64,000 bases of DNA. It comes from Achatina immaculata. Lineage: Eukaryota > Mollusca > Gastropoda > Stylommatophora > Achatinidae. This document shows, in pieces, positions 1 through 12,062 of this stretch; the stretch's first letter is position 1; the number at the start of each line of letters is the position of its first letter. The position numbers and the translations under genes are program-made. Below the pieces are notes generated by a model, which did no database searches, was not told the DNA's origin, and saw only the letters and a program-made list of their open reading frames with translations. Where the stretch lies: the NCBI GenBank assembly GCA_009760885.1, contig CM019704.1, forward strand, positions 15,734,929 through 15,798,928, in the 5' to 3' direction.

Positions 1-376
1 TACTATTTTCTCAGACTTACCGCACAAGAGATTCACCAGTAACAACAATCCCACGCTTACGCTGTTTCCTGTGTCTATTTTTCAGTAACCGAATGAAAAC
101 GTACTGACGCAGAAAGAAAATTAAGCTAACTCCCTCTTATGTGTTACAAATTCCTTACTGAACACCAAACTGTACTTCCAGGCTGGATTTCACACACATC
201 TCTGGAACACACACTAACGTGTACCCGACATATGATGATTCTTGTCTGAACTTCGTTCACACTTACTAAACAATTTTGTAGCACGCAGGAAGATTCGAGG
301 CCAAGGTCAATCGACTCACAGAAAACGGTTATTACGAGGAACGGTCCGTAGCGGGCTATATTCATAGGCTTTATGC

Positions 377-450
377 CAGGGGTGGCCAAACTGCGGCCCT
401 CGTGCCGCATGCAGTTCCTTGACAGATAATGTGCGGCTAGCAAATATGCC
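377..450 (+). mobile_element. hAT-like terminal sequence (remnant)
   Basis: CAGGGGTGGCCAAACTGCGG is the typical start of hAT-superfamily non-autonomous elements. No matching right end was found nearby, so the element's extent is unknown. Confidence 0.4.
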
Positions 451-710
451 AAGTGATTTTTTTTTTACATCACACGTTTAAACAAGTAAATTAAAAAGTA
501 ACTGTATAAAGCAAATAAAAACTAATTTTAAAAAATATAAGCTGATGTAGGATCGCTGATCGAGTAGACTTGCGGCGACTTCTACATCTCCTTGACCGCC
601 ATATTGAATTTAAGCAAGCGTTGCTTGGATCTCTATAATAGAGAGTTTTCTGCATACATACTTTGCTCGAAACCTGTAAAGTACGCCAACCTGGATGATT
701 ACATCTTCTG

Positions 711-935
711 AAATTGTACTTATAATCTCTGTGCTGTGGGTTGAGCATCTTGCTGAAATTGTACTTACAATCTTTGTGTTGTGGGCACAGTATCTTGGTG
801 AAAAAGTACTTATAATCTGTGTGTTGTGTGCACAGCATCTTGCTGAAATTGTACTTATAATCTTTATGTTGTGTGCAGAGAATCTTGCTGAAATTGTACT
901 TATAATCTTTGTGTTACAGGCAGAGCTAGGACCTC
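711..935. repeat. Minisatellite, 45-bp unit, five copies
   Basis: Units begin at 711, 756, 801, 846 and 891 with (g)aaattgtacttataatct. Because 45 is a multiple of 3, both strands stay open across the array, which explains the ORFs seen here. I see no gene. Confidence 0.85.
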
Positions 936-2120
936 CCAGAGAAATTTTGTAAGCTTCTCATTCTTTCATCCACTCCCGGGAAGACCCTCCGGACCAAGAA
1001 TCAATGCACCGACTGGACTCCCCTCTCTTGGGCCCTGGATATAGCTAATTATCTGCCCATGGCACTTGTGCAGGGAAATGTTAGGAACAACCGGATGAAG
1101 ACTGCCATCTCTGATTAACTCACAACAGCGCGTACATGGTACACATTTTTCACATGAGACACAGCGAAGCTTTCACACAGCAACACAACATTGTATGGTT
1201 AGCATCCGGAAAAAAAAATAAGGGACAAAGCCCTTTAGACATGAAAAACAGCAAGTGTGAGATGGCCAAGTAGAGGCTGGAGGTGTTAAAAGCCCGGGTG
1301 GAGATCTGAAGTGTTACGTAGGAAGTGTTAAATGGCGGACAAGACAGCGTGTTGTTTCTCCTGGCTCGGCCGCTGCTCGCTTCCTCGTCGTTTCTCTTGT
1401 CATGTTTCTTTCTCCCGCGCCTAAAATGCTTTGTCTAGTATTTTCTGAATGCTAATCATACAAATCCATGTATGTTTGGATTTGGCGAGCGGGGATATGG
1501 TCTTATATACACGTTCTGTGCTAAATCACTTTACTTTACTGTGTATTAGGATTTGGTATAAGTGTCCAACCTGAGAACTGTGGTGTGTGTGTGTAGATTA
1601 GTGTGAACCATGTAGAAGATGTCAACTATTCAAGGCCATGTGCTAGTAGGTTGTCCAGGAGAATGTGTCAGCTAAAGTTAAATAAAACCTCAAAACGAAC
1701 TGCCGGGGGCCGGCACGGTGACTAATGGTCACTGAAGAAACATGGCGGCTTCCTGGCTGGAATGTGTGTGTAACGGAAATACGCCGAAGTCCTTTAATGT
1801 AAATTCGTTTTAGTGTATTTGCATCTGTCTATCTCGTTAACGCTTGTATGTGGTGCAATTAAACAAACGAAAAGATCTAGGAGTGACAGCTTACCACATA
1901 TTAATATCTGTGTGGAGCTAACTATTATATCATCAAGACAAGATACGACCTTGGGCTGACGGCGATGACTTACCGTGTTCCCGCTCATGTATGTTATAAC
2001 ATAACCCTATGTTATCATTTCCTGTAAGTGCATCACATTCTGTATGGCCAAATTCACGTCCTGATGTGTGCGGTTATCAGCACCGCTAGCATAATGACTA
2101 TTACCGGTATTTCATTAAAA
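936..2120. other. No gene recognised
   Basis: Mixed-composition DNA with no repeat array, RNA gene or supported coding region. A GC-richer patch at 1330-1430 holds a 30-codon open frame with a good start context, but nothing supports it as an exon. Confidence 0.5.
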
Positions 2121-2404
2121 GCAGTGACTCTCAAACTTTTTACATTTAAGGACCACTTTTACAACAACATATAAGTTTCTGGTCACAAGCTTCCATGTAA
2201 TAATCACAATACAATAAACCTTTTTTTTATTTTTTTTATTTTTCAATAGATGGAACTTTTTAATGGCATAATACATAGCACGTTATGATTTCATATGACA
2301 TTATCAACAGTTTAAGTATAGACGAGAACCATAAGCACAAACGAAACGGACTCAGCCCCACCATCTTTCCTCTAGATTGTCTCCCTTTAGCACGCTTTTC
2401 CTCG

Positions 2405-2405
<1 letters not shown>

Positions 2406-2468
<63 letters not shown>
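2406..2468. repeat. (AT)n microsatellite
   Basis: About 31 uninterrupted AT dinucleotides. The Tyr-Ile ORFs across it are artefacts. Confidence 0.95.
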
Positions 2469-2470
<2 letters not shown>

Positions 2471-2557
2471 GTCTTCATACGTTCGGATCACGTGGGCGCG
2501 AGGACGCTCTGCTCATAAGCCGTACACACTTCCGGGCATCGCGTGCTCGCCTACAGA

Positions 2558-2614
2558 CGGATGGATGGATGGATGGATGGGTGGATGGATGGATGGTTGG
2601 ATGGATGGAAGGAT
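2558..2614. repeat. (GGAT)n microsatellite
   Basis: Tetranucleotide array with a few interruptions (gggt, ggtt). Confidence 0.92.
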
Positions 2615-2999
2615 AGAAAGGGTATGAAGTTTATTTATGTGTGTATGTGTGTGAGAGAGAGAGAGCGTACGTGTGTACTGACAAATGAACACAAAATTGA
2701 CAGAAGTTTTAAATTTTACTTCTACAGGACATTCTCTTCACTACGAAGTGTGATCCTACCTGGAAGTACAGATCTCTGGTCATTTCAGTTCTCGCTAGAC
2801 TGGGACTAGTAAACTTGGGTGAGTTTTCTACCTGGCCAGTATTTATCACAGAAATAACCCCCTCCCCCACAAAAAACAGGTAATTTGGTCAAAGATATTT
2901 TTTATTTTAAAAATTTGGTGGCACACCTCTGGCTCTCTCGTGGCACACCACTGTGCCGCCGCACACCGCTTGAAAAGCTATGTTCTAGTGTTCCCACGG

Positions 3000-4430
3000 G
3001 TCAAAGAAAATATAGGCATTAGCACAATATCACCTATGTGCCTCTATAAGTTACCTTTCTAATAGTTCAAGGGCAGAAGCTAAATGAAGCACAGATTCTC
3101 AATTCGGCTATTCTATTTAAAAATGTGTGCGTTTTCTTGTGCTCTAAAAGCACAGTTAATACAGATCCAGGATTCTTTATCCGGAAATTTCTGTATTCTG
3201 GTCTTTGGGGCACCCTTTCGCTAGTTTATCGTCAAAATCTTACCTGACATCATCCACGCTTGGGTGACAGACGAGGCAGATGGGCCTGGGAAGATGCCAC
3301 CTCTTTCTTCTTCTTCTTCGTGATTCGCTCAGATATTGATACCAAACTCTGTCACAAATTGCGGGCAGTTTCGTCTCCGGCTCCAAGAACTGCCAGTGAT
3401 CGCATCTGTATGGAGTCTAGCCAGACCCTTTCCCTGAACAGGTTTTGTAGCTGCCAACTCTGAAGGGATACGACGTGGTTTCTGTTTACTCTTTGCCTCA
3501 CACACGCGGGTCTAGTGGGCCAAATTTCACTTTCTGGTTGGTATAGATAGTATCTCAGCCCGCGGTGTTCTGTTCCCAGTAGGCAGATTGTAACTTGGTC
3601 ACTTCTTGAGAGTTTACAATATTACCAGAAAATACATCGCACATTATACACAGGTGATGCAGCAATGTGGACATTATAATAGAACACAAGAGTAGCCACA
3701 AACACAATACACTACGCACCCAGCGAACTTGTAGACTGGACTATTAATGCGAAGGACACGACAAGCCATTCCAGTAATAGCAAATAAGACAAGGAATCAT
3801 TTCTTTCACTATAAAAAATTCCGAAAGCTTAATTACTCCACAAGCTGTGGCTTGTCTGGGTGCTGTCTTACATAAACACTGTATATACTCAGGGGTACAA
3901 CTGGGACGTCCATCTTTTATGACTTACAGAAACTGACGGACAAGTTGTCTAAGGTTTTACAGCCAGAAAGATGAGCACGAACTGATGGAAAGTACGAAAA
4001 CCCTACACAGAGCGACACATTGGGTATTGATTCAACAAAAGTGAAAATCTGCCATTGACTGGTCTGATGGTTACGAACAAACCCAGCTTCTGGCGAGTGG
4101 GAGCGAAAGAAAACTTTCAGATTTATTGTGTCCGGACATGTTGTTCGGCTTACATCTCCTGCTGACTTTCTTGTCCCGACTGGCAATGTCTTTATAAAGA
4201 TGAGAGATATGTTTAACTTACTGTGTTGTTTGTCTATTAGTTTGTTCAGTATCCTGTGTTTTGGCTCCATTTTTATATGAAATGGAAAAACTGATTTGTT
4301 ATTGTAATTTCTTACATTAAACATGATCATTATTATCATTTCAAACAAAGAAAATAGTATTACAGTGCTATACAGAATCAATATTGCTGAACGTGAAATT
4401 TGGACAGCTAACAAAAAGATGACAAAGAAA
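3000..4430. other. No gene recognised
   Basis: No supported exon, RNA gene or repeat. A 220-codon minus-strand frame at 3917-4579 has hydrophobic stretches, but its N-terminal part is antisense to a LINE 3' end, so it is not called. Confidence 0.5.
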
Positions 4431-4479
4431 CTGAAAGCAACTAAGACACGGTTCTGGATAAAGATATAACAAATACCAT

Positions 4480-4771
4480 GGACAGACAGAAAAGGCAAAC
4501 GAAGAGGTCCTCGAAGAAGTTTCAGAACTACATAAGCTATTAAAAATGATAAGACAAAAAAAAAGACAGTTTTGGACATATCACGTGACGACAGAAGCTG
4601 GAGAACTTAGTAATGACTAGAAAATTAAAAGACAAAAAAGAAGAAGATAGGAAAGCCAAGAGAAAAATATCTCAGTGGGCCGACCAAGAGCGGGTGAAAA
4701 ATAACAGCACCAAGGACCGGATAAGATGGAGAAGCATGATCGCTAACGTTGTCCGACACGGCATACAATAG
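4480..4771 (+). pseudogene. RTE-like LINE 3' end, degenerate
   Basis: Across two frames the plus strand reads NEEVLEEVSELHKLLKMIRQ, then KKRQF-GHITRDD, and finally KDRIRWRSMIANVVRHGIQ before a stop. RWRS.IAN..RHG is the conserved end of RTE-like reverse-transcriptase ORFs and recurs at 30250-30303. Frameshifts and stops make it a dead 5'-truncated copy. An AT-rich (aataat) tail follows. Confidence 0.7.
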
Positions 4772-5017
4772 TAATAATATTAATAATTTATCATCATCGT
4801 CTTCATAGATATGTCTGTCTCACTGTCTATTATATATGTGGTCGAGTTCGCTGCTACCATACGACAGTAAGAGGTACTAATTCCACTGAGTGGTTCAGGA
4901 GAGTTAAAAGCTGGGGGAGTAGACCCTGAAAGAAAACCCCAGAGGGAGGGACACTAGGGCAGTTAGTTGTCAGGTTCTTAAATATACCCATCTTCTGGCA
5001 GCAACCCGGCTTTAGAT

Positions 5018-5715
5018 GTTTGGGTCTTGTCTCTCTGCTATATTTTCAGATGTATGGATCTTGTCTCTCTGCTATATTTTCAGATGTATGGATCTTGTCT
5101 CTCTGCTATATTTTCAGATGTATGGATCTTGTCTCTCTGCTATATTTTCAGATGTATGGATCTTGTCTCTCTGCTATATTTTCAGATGTATGGATCTTGT
5201 CTCTCTGCTACATATTCAGATGTATGGACCTTGTCTTTCTGCTACATTTTCAGATGTATGGACTTCGTCTTTCTGCTATATTTTCAGATGTATGGACCAC
5301 GTCTTTCTGCTATATTTTCAGATGTATGGACCTCGTCTTTCTGCTATATTTTCAGATGTATGGACCACGTCTTTCTGCTATATTTTCAGATGTATTGACC
5401 TCATCTTTCTGCTAGATTTTCGGTTGTATGGACCTCGTCATTCTACTAGATTTTCAGACAAATAAGGCCAGTCCTGCTATATTTTCAAACAAATGAAACC
5501 TGTCCTGCTATATTTTAAGGCGTATAGACTTTGTTCTTCTGCTAGATTTTTAAGCAAATGACCTTGTCGTTCTGCTATATTTTCAGACATACAGACCTTG
5601 TCGTTCTGCTATATTTTCAGACATACAGACCTTGTCATTCTGCTAGATTTTCAGACAAATAGACCTTGTCGTTCTGCTAGATTTTCAGACAAATAGACCT
5701 TGTCGTTCTGCTAAG
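5018..5715. repeat. Minisatellite, 34-bp unit, about 20 copies
   Basis: Units contain gctatattttcagatgtatg; the period of 34 is clear between 5037 and 5400, and later units are more diverged. Three overlapping plus-strand ORFs of 123-149 codons exist only because a 34-bp unit cycles through all frames (34x3=102) without stops. Confidence 0.92.
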
Positions 5716-5934
5716 GCTAGTTGACAACTCGAGGTTTAGGCGAATCTGCAGGGTTTTCCCAGAGATCGTGAATGAAAAATCTCTCATAGGCAGTTCTCGC
5801 GGAGCCCTAAAGACTTAGCTACCTAGTTTTGTTTTTGTCCGAAACAGGTTGGTTTAACAATCACTTTTAGTTCTACACACAAAAAAACCCTACTCTTCCA
5901 CATACCGTATACCGCAAGCCACACCCGATTTGTA

Positions 5935-6122
5935 CTGTATACTAGTGATTAACGCATCATATACTCGTGATTAAAGTATGGTATACTAGTGATTAATGTA
6001 TTGTATACCAGTGATTAATGTATTGTACACTAGTGATTAACGTGTTGTATACTAGTGATTAAGGTATTGTATACTAGTGATTAACTTACTGTATACTAGA
6101 GATTAACGTCTTGTATACTATA
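5935..6122. repeat. Minisatellite, 22-bp unit, about 8 copies
   Basis: Repeats of gtatactagtgattaa-type units spaced 22 bp. AT-rich, no coding potential. Confidence 0.85.
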
Positions 6123-6627
6123 CATTTATTATTCTTCTTTTCGGTGGAAGTATACTATTAAAATTGGTACATTTTATGGTGAAGGCTGTGTGCATGTGGT
6201 GGGGGTGGGGGGAGAGAAGCGCTTATCATTAAGTGAAAACTGAGCATGGGGTAAATATTTTAATGCAAGGATTCCACGGAGGGCACAAAACGTTGAGAAA
6301 GGTTGGGCCAGGCAATGCAGGATATGTTGCTGGTAAAAAAAAAAAACCAACAACTCACAACTAACATTTGCCTACTTCGAAACAGCCTGACAGAACAATG
6401 AATGTCATTATTTATCTATCGCCCGCTGACGGAACAATAAATGTCATTATGTATCAATAGCGCGCTGCGTGTATACGTCTACACGACCCAGTTCTACGTG
6501 TTTAGAAGGGTTTTTTCCCGGTTCGCAATGCCCTTTTCTTGCCGGTCATGACCAGTGTTTCCTCTAAGGGTTTGCGGTCTGTGTGTAAAATGTTCAGCTC
6601 ATCTGAAAAAAAGTATTGTATATGCAA

Positions 6628-6632
<5 letters not shown>

Positions 6633-6671
<39 letters not shown>
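6633..6671. repeat. (TA)n microsatellite
   Basis: Uninterrupted TA run of about 19 units. Confidence 0.92.
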
Positions 6672-6673
<2 letters not shown>

Positions 6674-6679
6674 TGTAAA

Positions 6680-7370
6680 GGCCTGTACATTTAATAACAG
6701 GATAAACCTGCTGTACTTTTCAGTTAGTGCTATTTACTTAATTGCAATGATGAATTCTTTGTTTACTTATTCAGTGACAGTAGTTATTTATTTACATAAT
6801 TGTTTATCCTATCATATCGACTTAATATGGGTTCATTGAAATATAATACCACGGTGGATTTACTATCCACAGCAACGGTAAATCTACTGCTATTTTAGAG
6901 AGAAAAAAAACAGGACGGCTCTAATATTGGTTGTCACGACGTCTGGTATTAGTCACCATGATCAATTTGCATACCTGAGCAGCTCAATTGACATTCTCGT
7001 TTTCCGCGACACAGTGGAAATTCATTTGCCCGTGTATTTTAATTACCCTCTATTCTCTGTATGCCCAATTGCCTCGCCATGATTCTGCTACAGTACTGTC
7101 GAAATTACACGATAAAAGATCAGTTGAAACATCCGATCCGAAATTCGTTTCTCAACAAGAAAGAAACAGTAAAAGAAAAACATGTACCATCATTGTATTT
7201 TTCTTGATCGCAAGATTTCTGACTGACTGACAGAAAATAATCGAAAGAAAGAGACAGATTTTGTGTTCTGAATGCCGGCAATGACCAAAGAATGAGCACA
7301 AAAGCATCAAAGCTATGAGGAACTAGTTAAGATCATACTTCAGGCCCTAAGCCAAGGGAGTCTACACGGC
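6680..7370. other. No gene recognised
   Basis: AT-rich sequence with only short frames and nothing resembling a known family. Confidence 0.5.
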
Positions 7371-7372
7371 AG

Positions 7373-7692
7373 CCCGAGAGCCTCATGCTGGTATCGTTAA
7401 TGACTTTACTCAACACCAGGGAATCATCGGGATGGAGTGTCCCCCCTCATTCACCTGATCTTGTTCCAACTGGACACCTCTGGGATGTCCTTGGACGGAG
7501 AGTATCAACTATTCACACTCCGCCAACTGACGTTGCACAGATGACTCTGTTTCTTCGTCAAGAGTGGCAAGCTATTCAGAAGAATGTTCTTAGAACCCTT
7601 GTGGACTCCTTGCATCAAACAAGCCAATGCCTGGTAGCAAATGGTGGTTATACCAGATCTGACAGATCAAGTGTAACAGTACCTATCTTGTG
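7373..7692 (+). pseudogene. Tc1-like transposase C-terminal fragment
   Basis: The frame reads PHSPDLVPTGHLWDVLGRRV, matching the third catalytic block of Tc1-like transposases (PHSPDLNPIEHLWDVLGRRV type), then ends SLHQTSQCLVANGGYTRSD, the usual C-terminal motif. The expected catalytic Glu of IEHLWD is replaced (PTGHLWD), and the N-terminal two thirds are missing. A neighbouring frame covers the preceding PHAGIVNDF block. This is a dead remnant. Confidence 0.8.
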
Positions 7693-8284
7693 ACTTTTGT
7701 GATGATGGATGAATGACTTCTGAGGCTTATCACTTTTGTATGGATTTTCACATTTGCATAAGAGGTGTACGAATTTGATGCACTTTAAATGCAGTTAATT
7801 CTGACATTAATTTTTCTGATACTGGCTCCATATTATTTTCAGGCAAAGGTTTTAGCAGGTGGCCCTTAACTTTTGTGCAGTAGAATATTTGCTTCACATT
7901 TATTACACGAGAAATCTTTATCTTCAATATCATCTATAACACGTTACTAGGTAATCTCTAGATATAACTTTGCATTCAAACGCTACCGGACTTCTATTTC
8001 ACTGAGAAACGTTCTTGTTGCGTTCCCTCTGCCTTTTAGCCCCATTCATGAACTGAAAAAAATAACCCCAATAACCCGCAGAAATTCTGGGGAAAAAACA
8101 CACACACATAAGGGGTTATTTGGTTTTTTGCTCACTCTATAACATCTCATTTCACCAATTCCCTTTAATCTCTATGATGGGGTGAGCACTTGTTGGAAGG
8201 CTGATACCCGGTATTTTTTTCTTGATGTGATCATTGCCCTTTGCCTTTATCTGCACACTTCGTGTAATCTAAATTTCTCTCTCC

Positions 8285-8287
8285 CCC

Positions 8288-8329
<42 letters not shown>

Positions 8330-9130
8330 GATAATACTCAACTTGTTGGTGCTTTCTCTCTCTCTCTCTTTCTCCATATTCCTTTCAACCTGTTGGTGTT
8401 TTCTCTCTCTCTCTCTCTCTCTTTCTCCATATTCCTTTCAACCTGTTGGTGTTTTCTCTCTCTCTCTCTCTTTCTCCATATTCCTTTCAACCTGTTGGTG
8501 TTTTCTCTCTCTCTCTTTCTCCATATTCCTTTCAACCTGTTGGTGTTTTCTCTCTCTCTCTTTCTCCATATTCCTTTCAACCTGTTGGTGTTTTCTCTCT
8601 CTCTCTCTCTTTCTCCATATTCCTTTCAACCTGTTGGTGTTTTCTCTCTCTCTCTTTCTCCATATTCCTTTCAACCTGTTGGTATTTTCTCTCTCTCTCT
8701 CTCTTTCTCCATATTCCTTTCAACCTGTTGGTGTTTTCTCTCTCTCTCTCTCTCTCCATATTCCTTTCAACCTGTTGGTGTTTTCTCTCTCTCTCTCTCT
8801 CTCTCTCTTTCTCCATATTCCTTTCAACCTGTTGGTGTTTTCTCTCTCTCTCTCTTTCTCCATATTCCTTTCAACCTGTTGGTGTTTTCTCTCTCCCTCC
8901 TCACCAGATCCTATTCAACCAGCTGGTGCTCTCTCTCTCTCTCTCTCTCTCATTCTCTAGGTCCCATTCAACCCATTTGTGTTCTCTCTCTCTCTCCCTC
9001 CAAATCCCATTCAACCAGTTGGTGCTTTCTCTCTCAATCTTTGTCTTTCTTTATATCCCATTCATTCTGTTTGTGCTCTTTCTCGCTCTGTCTCTCTGTC
9101 TGTCTGTCTGTCTCTCTCTATGTGTGTGTG
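8285..9130. repeat. Composite minisatellite with CT-rich spacers
   Basis: About 15 units of a constant core (ccatattcctttcaacctgt) are separated by (CT)n runs of variable length, so the unit length varies from ~43 to ~60 bp. Units after 8900 are more diverged, and the array fades into (TGTC)n and (TG)n. Long open frames on both strands are artefacts of the repeat. Confidence 0.92.
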
Positions 9131-9371
9131 TGTGTTTGTGTGTGTCTCGTTTCTCTTCAAATTTAAAAATAAACAACCTACTTCAGTTCTCACTCGCATT
9201 TAACAACCTCCTAAGACATGATGTATGGTTTGTGGAGAGTTTAATTGCTGGTTGTGAATGTCAAGGCCAGACTGTCCTGAACTATACGCCCAACTTCATT
9301 CCTAACCAGCTTCAGGTCAGACCTACAAAAAAAGTTGCGTGACAACTCTGATTTTGCTGCTGATAAACACG

Positions 9372-9375
<4 letters not shown>

Positions 9376-9415
<40 letters not shown>
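9376..9415. repeat. (GA)n microsatellite
   Basis: Uninterrupted GA run of about 20 units. Confidence 0.95.
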
Positions 9416-9419
<4 letters not shown>

Positions 9420-10118
9420 CCAATGTTAAAGAATTGTGTATGCAGGCCTGTCTAATATTCCGCCCTTCATCTTCTCAACTTTCGCTCGGCCGCACGTGAT
9501 CACTTAGTACAACAGATACTTGATCAGAATGGATAAAATAACAAAGCATTTATATGTCTAATTAAATTTTATCAACACAGTTAGCTGTGTAAAGGAATCA
9601 AGCACATGCTGTGTAAATGTTTGCACATTCTAAACACATTCATTATACTCACAAAGATAAACAACTTAATTGAGTTACTGCAGCTAATCTGTAAATACTA
9701 TATATACCAATCGTTAGGCAACTCAAAGCTATACTTAATATCGGTATTCTGTAAATACTGTATATTGATTGACTTATTGTCACTATTCTGTAAACATATA
9801 CCAATCGTTAGCAGTGATCGCGTTAACCCACAATTATCGGTAAATCACCAATTAAAAACGAGAAAACCCGAAATTTTTTAAAGTTTTATTATAATAGTAT
9901 CTATATATAGAGAAACAACAGACTGATACTGCTCAATTTGTACGGAGGAGAAAAAAGTTCACGCGTATACAAACCAAGAGGAAGGTAAAGGTGAACCGCT
10001 GTACCATCATTCCCTTGTCAAATCATGTTTCGGTACTTTACACCTTTTTTTATGTAAGATTAAACACGCTTTACAAATATCAGCGGAAAGTAAATGAACG
10101 TGCGTCCTTTTTTCTTAC

Positions 10119-10322
10119 TTAGGGCAGCAGGCTCGCCCACTCCCGGCACGGGGAGGTAGTGACGAAAAGTAACAATACGGGACTCTTTCGAGGCCCTGTA
10201 ATTGGAATGAGTAAACTTTAAACCCTTTAACGAGGATCTATTGAAAGGCAAGTCTGGTACCAGCAGCCGCGGTAATTCCAGCTCCAATAGCGTATATTAA
10301 AGTTGCTGCAGTTAAGAAGCTC
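10119..10322 (+). pseudogene. 18S rRNA fragment (530-loop region)
   Basis: The segment contains CCCACTCCCGGCACGGGGAG, CGGGACTCTTTCGAGGCCCT, CCCTTTAACGAGGATCTATT and CCAGCAGCCGCGGTAATTCC, all universal or metazoan 18S rRNA sequence including the 530 loop. The match runs to AGCTC near 10322 and then stops abruptly. A short deletion near 10133 (gctcgcccactc) and substitutions (TGGTACCAGC in place of TGGTGCCAGC) show it is not a working gene. It is an isolated ~200-bp rDNA fragment, not part of an rDNA unit. Confidence 0.9.
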
Positions 10323-10507
10323 TCTGCTGAGGTTCCTCCCTGGACCAGGAGATTTGTTCGCGAACAGACGGACAACTTTATCTCCGCCAATCTCCTCCGT
10401 CACGAGATCTAAACCCTCCTGTATCGTGTGTTGGGCATAAAACTAACAACCTTATCCTGGAAAAATGAACTTGTTATGGAAACTCGCAACGAAAAAAGTG
10501 GCAAAAG

Positions 10508-11058
10508 TGGTTGGTTGGTTGGTTGGTTGGTTGGTTGGTTGGTTGGTCTTGGGCCCAAGGCGGCGCATAGGGCGGAGGACAAGGCTCTCAGTGTCTGGCT
10601 ATTCCTTGCTACTTGCTTTAGAACTTCTGTGTTTCTAATGAGCATTGTTGAACATTCCTTGGTGGTAACTCTTCTTAGTGTGTCTTTGGGTCTTCCTCGC
10701 TTTCTGTTACCCCCTGGTGACCTCGTAAATGCTTGGTGCGGGAGTCGTTTTTCGTCCATTCTAAGTACGTGTCCAATGTAGTTCCAGCGACGTCTTCTGA
10801 TAAAGTTTGATGCGTAGTCTTGTTTCGTTTCTTGTCTTATTGATGTAACCGATCTGAAGTCGTCCCAACAGATATTTAGCAGTCTTCGAAGGCACTTATT
10901 TTCAAAAGCATCTAGTCTCTTTTCCATTGCTGGGGATGTTCTCCAACTCTCGCGACCATAGGTTAGTACTGGCACTACACAGGTTTTTAAGATCTTAGGT
11001 TTCGTGTGCCTACTGAGTTGTTTTGATTTCCAGATGTTAGTCAGCTTGTTGAAAGAGT
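10508..11058 (-). pseudogene. LINE reverse-transcriptase C-terminal fragment, (GGTT)n tail
   Basis: On the minus strand the open frame runs from FNKLTNIWKSKQLSRHTKPK through TCVVPVLTYGRESWRTSPAM, RRRRWNYIGHVLRMDEKRLP and GGNRKRGRPKDTLRR, ending at LCAALGPRPTNQP. These are the LTYGSE.W, GH.LRM and GRP..T.RR blocks that close non-LTR retrotransposon ORF2. The palm domain is absent, so the copy is 5'-truncated. Its 3' tail is a (GGTT)n run at 10508-10546 (CCAA in the sense strand). The frame is unusually intact for 150+ codons, suggesting a fairly recent insertion. Confidence 0.85.
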
Positions 11059-11754
11059 AGCAGTAGTAGTAGCAGCGAGATTTACTCTTTACAAAATACT
11101 CACATGCTGAACCAAAGTCAAACTGCCTGACGACTCTCCTCCTTGAATATTGAGCACCATCATCAGCCTGCTGCCTCGGTTATCCATTAACCGATTTCAG
11201 TAGTTGCCTTTTACTAGGTTTCTGATAATACAAACAGGATACGGTAACAGACGACCTCCAAAAGTTCCGGCTTCTCTCTTTTGTTTAATCAGTAATTTGC
11301 CAGTAATTGCCGCTTAACAACGCGATGACTGTTACACAGTATAAAGACATTCTGTCACTACAACTGCTTATCTTACAGGCGTATAGTTTAGTCTGCAACT
11401 TTTAGGAAACTATACAGTCAGTCTGTTACTAACTGAATAGTAAATGTAACCTGAAAAACATTTTTTGCGTAGTGACATGAAATAGGGATTATAAATTATC
11501 AGAACAACTTACAACCACTCAGCATTTCGGCGAAAGTGGTTTCATCATTCATTATAGAACACAATAAGAATGGAAATATTAAGTTGGAAAAAATTAAACG
11601 ACAGAAAAAAAAAATGTTTGCTTGTGGGTGAGGACATGAAGGGGGCTATGTGAAAAAACCAGAGAATCAGGATATTTCGAGAGAAAAAAGAAAGGGGATT
11701 GGGCATGGAGAATGGAGAGTGGGGGAATAACAGAAAGGATATTTTAAAACTTCT

Positions 11755-12062
11755 ATAACTCTGCTGTGCTTCAGAGTTATTCTATATTAGCTTGGCTACG
11801 TACTGTAATCCACTTATTACTATTTGTTTTCGATAACAGCTTAGGTATGTACTGTAATCTCCTCACTACTGTGTTGCTTTCTGTAACAGCTTGGATATGT
11901 ATTGTAATCTTCTCACTACTATTTTGTTTTCTATAACAACTTGGCTATGTACTGTAATCCTCTCACTACTATGTTCTTTTCTATAACAGTTTGGCTATGT
12001 ACTGTAACCCCCTCACTGTTGTGTTGTTTTCTATAAAAACTTGAGTATATACTGTAATCCGC
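11755..12062. repeat. Minisatellite, 50-bp unit, left part
   Basis: Units with ttggctatgtactgtaatcc repeat at 50-bp spacing (11841, 11891, 11941, 11991). The array resumes at 12450 after a 390-bp interruption. Confidence 0.85.

Larger units (their letters stand above)
2122..2990. mobile_element. hAT-like remnants around microsatellites
   Basis: CAGTGACTCTCAAACTTTTT at 2122 and, in reverse orientation, CTAGAACATAGCTTTTCAAG ending near 2987 resemble the ends of hAT non-autonomous elements. The interior is mostly (AT)n and (GGAT)n. The ends are not clearly matched, so this may be two fragments. Confidence 0.35.

Noticed and set aside
1333..1425. A 30-codon frame starting MADKTACCFSW with a good start context in a GC-richer patch.
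   Set aside because: No splice donor, homologue or promoter could be supported.
3917..4579. A 220-codon minus-strand frame with several hydrophobic stretches, looking like a membrane protein.
   Set aside because: Its start lies antisense to the LINE 3' end at 4480-4771, no family was recognised, and AT-rich DNA readily gives hydrophobic frames.
5016..5465. Three overlapping repeat-protein ORFs of 123-149 codons.
   Set aside because: They are produced by a stop-free 34-bp minisatellite cycling through all frames.
8343..9342. ORFs of up to 298 codons rich in Ser, Leu and Phe.
   Set aside because: Translation of a CT-rich composite minisatellite on both strands.
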